NCBI GenBank assembly: GCA_964369265.1
Contig: CAYJEV010000120.1
Span: 1-5,077 of the forward strand
Source: DAMCAP01 sp964369265
GTDB taxonomy: Bacteria; Bacillota; Clostridia; Oscillospirales; Ruminococcaceae
Reading direction: 5' to 3'
Length of the DNA: 5,077 bases
Shown here: positions 5,001-5,077 of the stretch, piece by piece
How the letters are laid out: each line of letters begins with the position of its first letter
Position numbering within the stretch: the stretch's first letter is position 1
The notes under the pieces: generated by a model
What the model saw: only the letters and a program-made list of their open reading frames with translations
Told to the model about the DNA's origin: nothing
The model's database searches: none
Made by a program: the position numbers and the translations under genes

Positions 5001-5077
5001 CTAAGGGTTTTCGCTAAACTTAAGATGGGCATCTTTGTAACACAAAACTTTTTGCAGTCTGACAAGTAAAAGAAAGT
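5001..5077 (-). repeat. Right copy of ~78-bp inverted repeat
   Basis: The reverse complement matches 177-255: 65 ungapped bases with 4 differences, then a small gap and a shared CTTAG. It lies upstream of the tRNA-Arg promoter and runs off the window end, so its full length is unknown. It is oriented opposite to the left copy. Confidence 0.85.

Overview
The window looks like a low-GC member of the Clostridia, most likely Lachnospirales-like. This is an inference from three things: the A+T-rich intergenic DNA with strong TTGACA/TATAAT-type promoters and AGGAGG ribosome binding sites; a cell-wall peptidase with a LysM + G5 + M23 layout; and a small P-loop protein of a kind common in Clostridia. 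No genus can be named from the sequence alone. The content is mostly housekeeping. I see no phage, CRISPR, toxin-antitoxin or defence genes, and no new multi-gene system. The unusual material is in the non-coding DNA.

Layout. Positions 1-276 are non-coding and packed with stem-loops and one copy of a ~78-bp repeat. Positions 324-1598 (minus strand) hold purA, adenylosuccinate synthetase, with its own terminator and a strong promoter about 170 bases upstream of its start. Positions 1599-2272 are a long gap with divergent promoters. Positions 2273-2683 (plus) encode a 136-residue P-loop protein of unknown function. Positions 2740-3010 hold a two-copy structured repeat, two terminator hairpins and a 21-base remnant of a tRNA 3' end, next to an intact initiator tRNA-fMet (3010-3085, minus). 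Positions 3367-4746 (plus) encode a secreted or membrane-anchored LysM-G5-M23 peptidase, whose start is better placed at a TTG at 3367 than at the upstream TTG at 3325. Positions 4842-4918 (minus) are tRNA-Arg(ACG). The last 77 bases are an inverted copy of the repeat at 177-255.

The genes appear to be single transcription units: each protein gene and the intact tRNAs have their own promoter and/or terminator, so no operon is supported. The purA/P-loop pair is divergent. The P-loop gene converges on tRNA-fMet, and the peptidase converges on tRNA-Arg, with terminators between them. Functions are unrelated: AMP synthesis, translation initiation and arginine decoding, wall remodelling, and one unknown ATPase-like protein.

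The best leads for follow-up are: (1) the ~140-bp tandem unit behind tRNA-fMet, which joins a branched, stem-loop-rich element to a broken tRNA end; (2) the inverted ~78-bp repeats that bracket the whole gene block; (3) the side-by-side hairpin cluster at 108-173; (4) a 14-base box shared by the two tRNA promoters; (5) overlapping palindromes just upstream of the peptidase gene.
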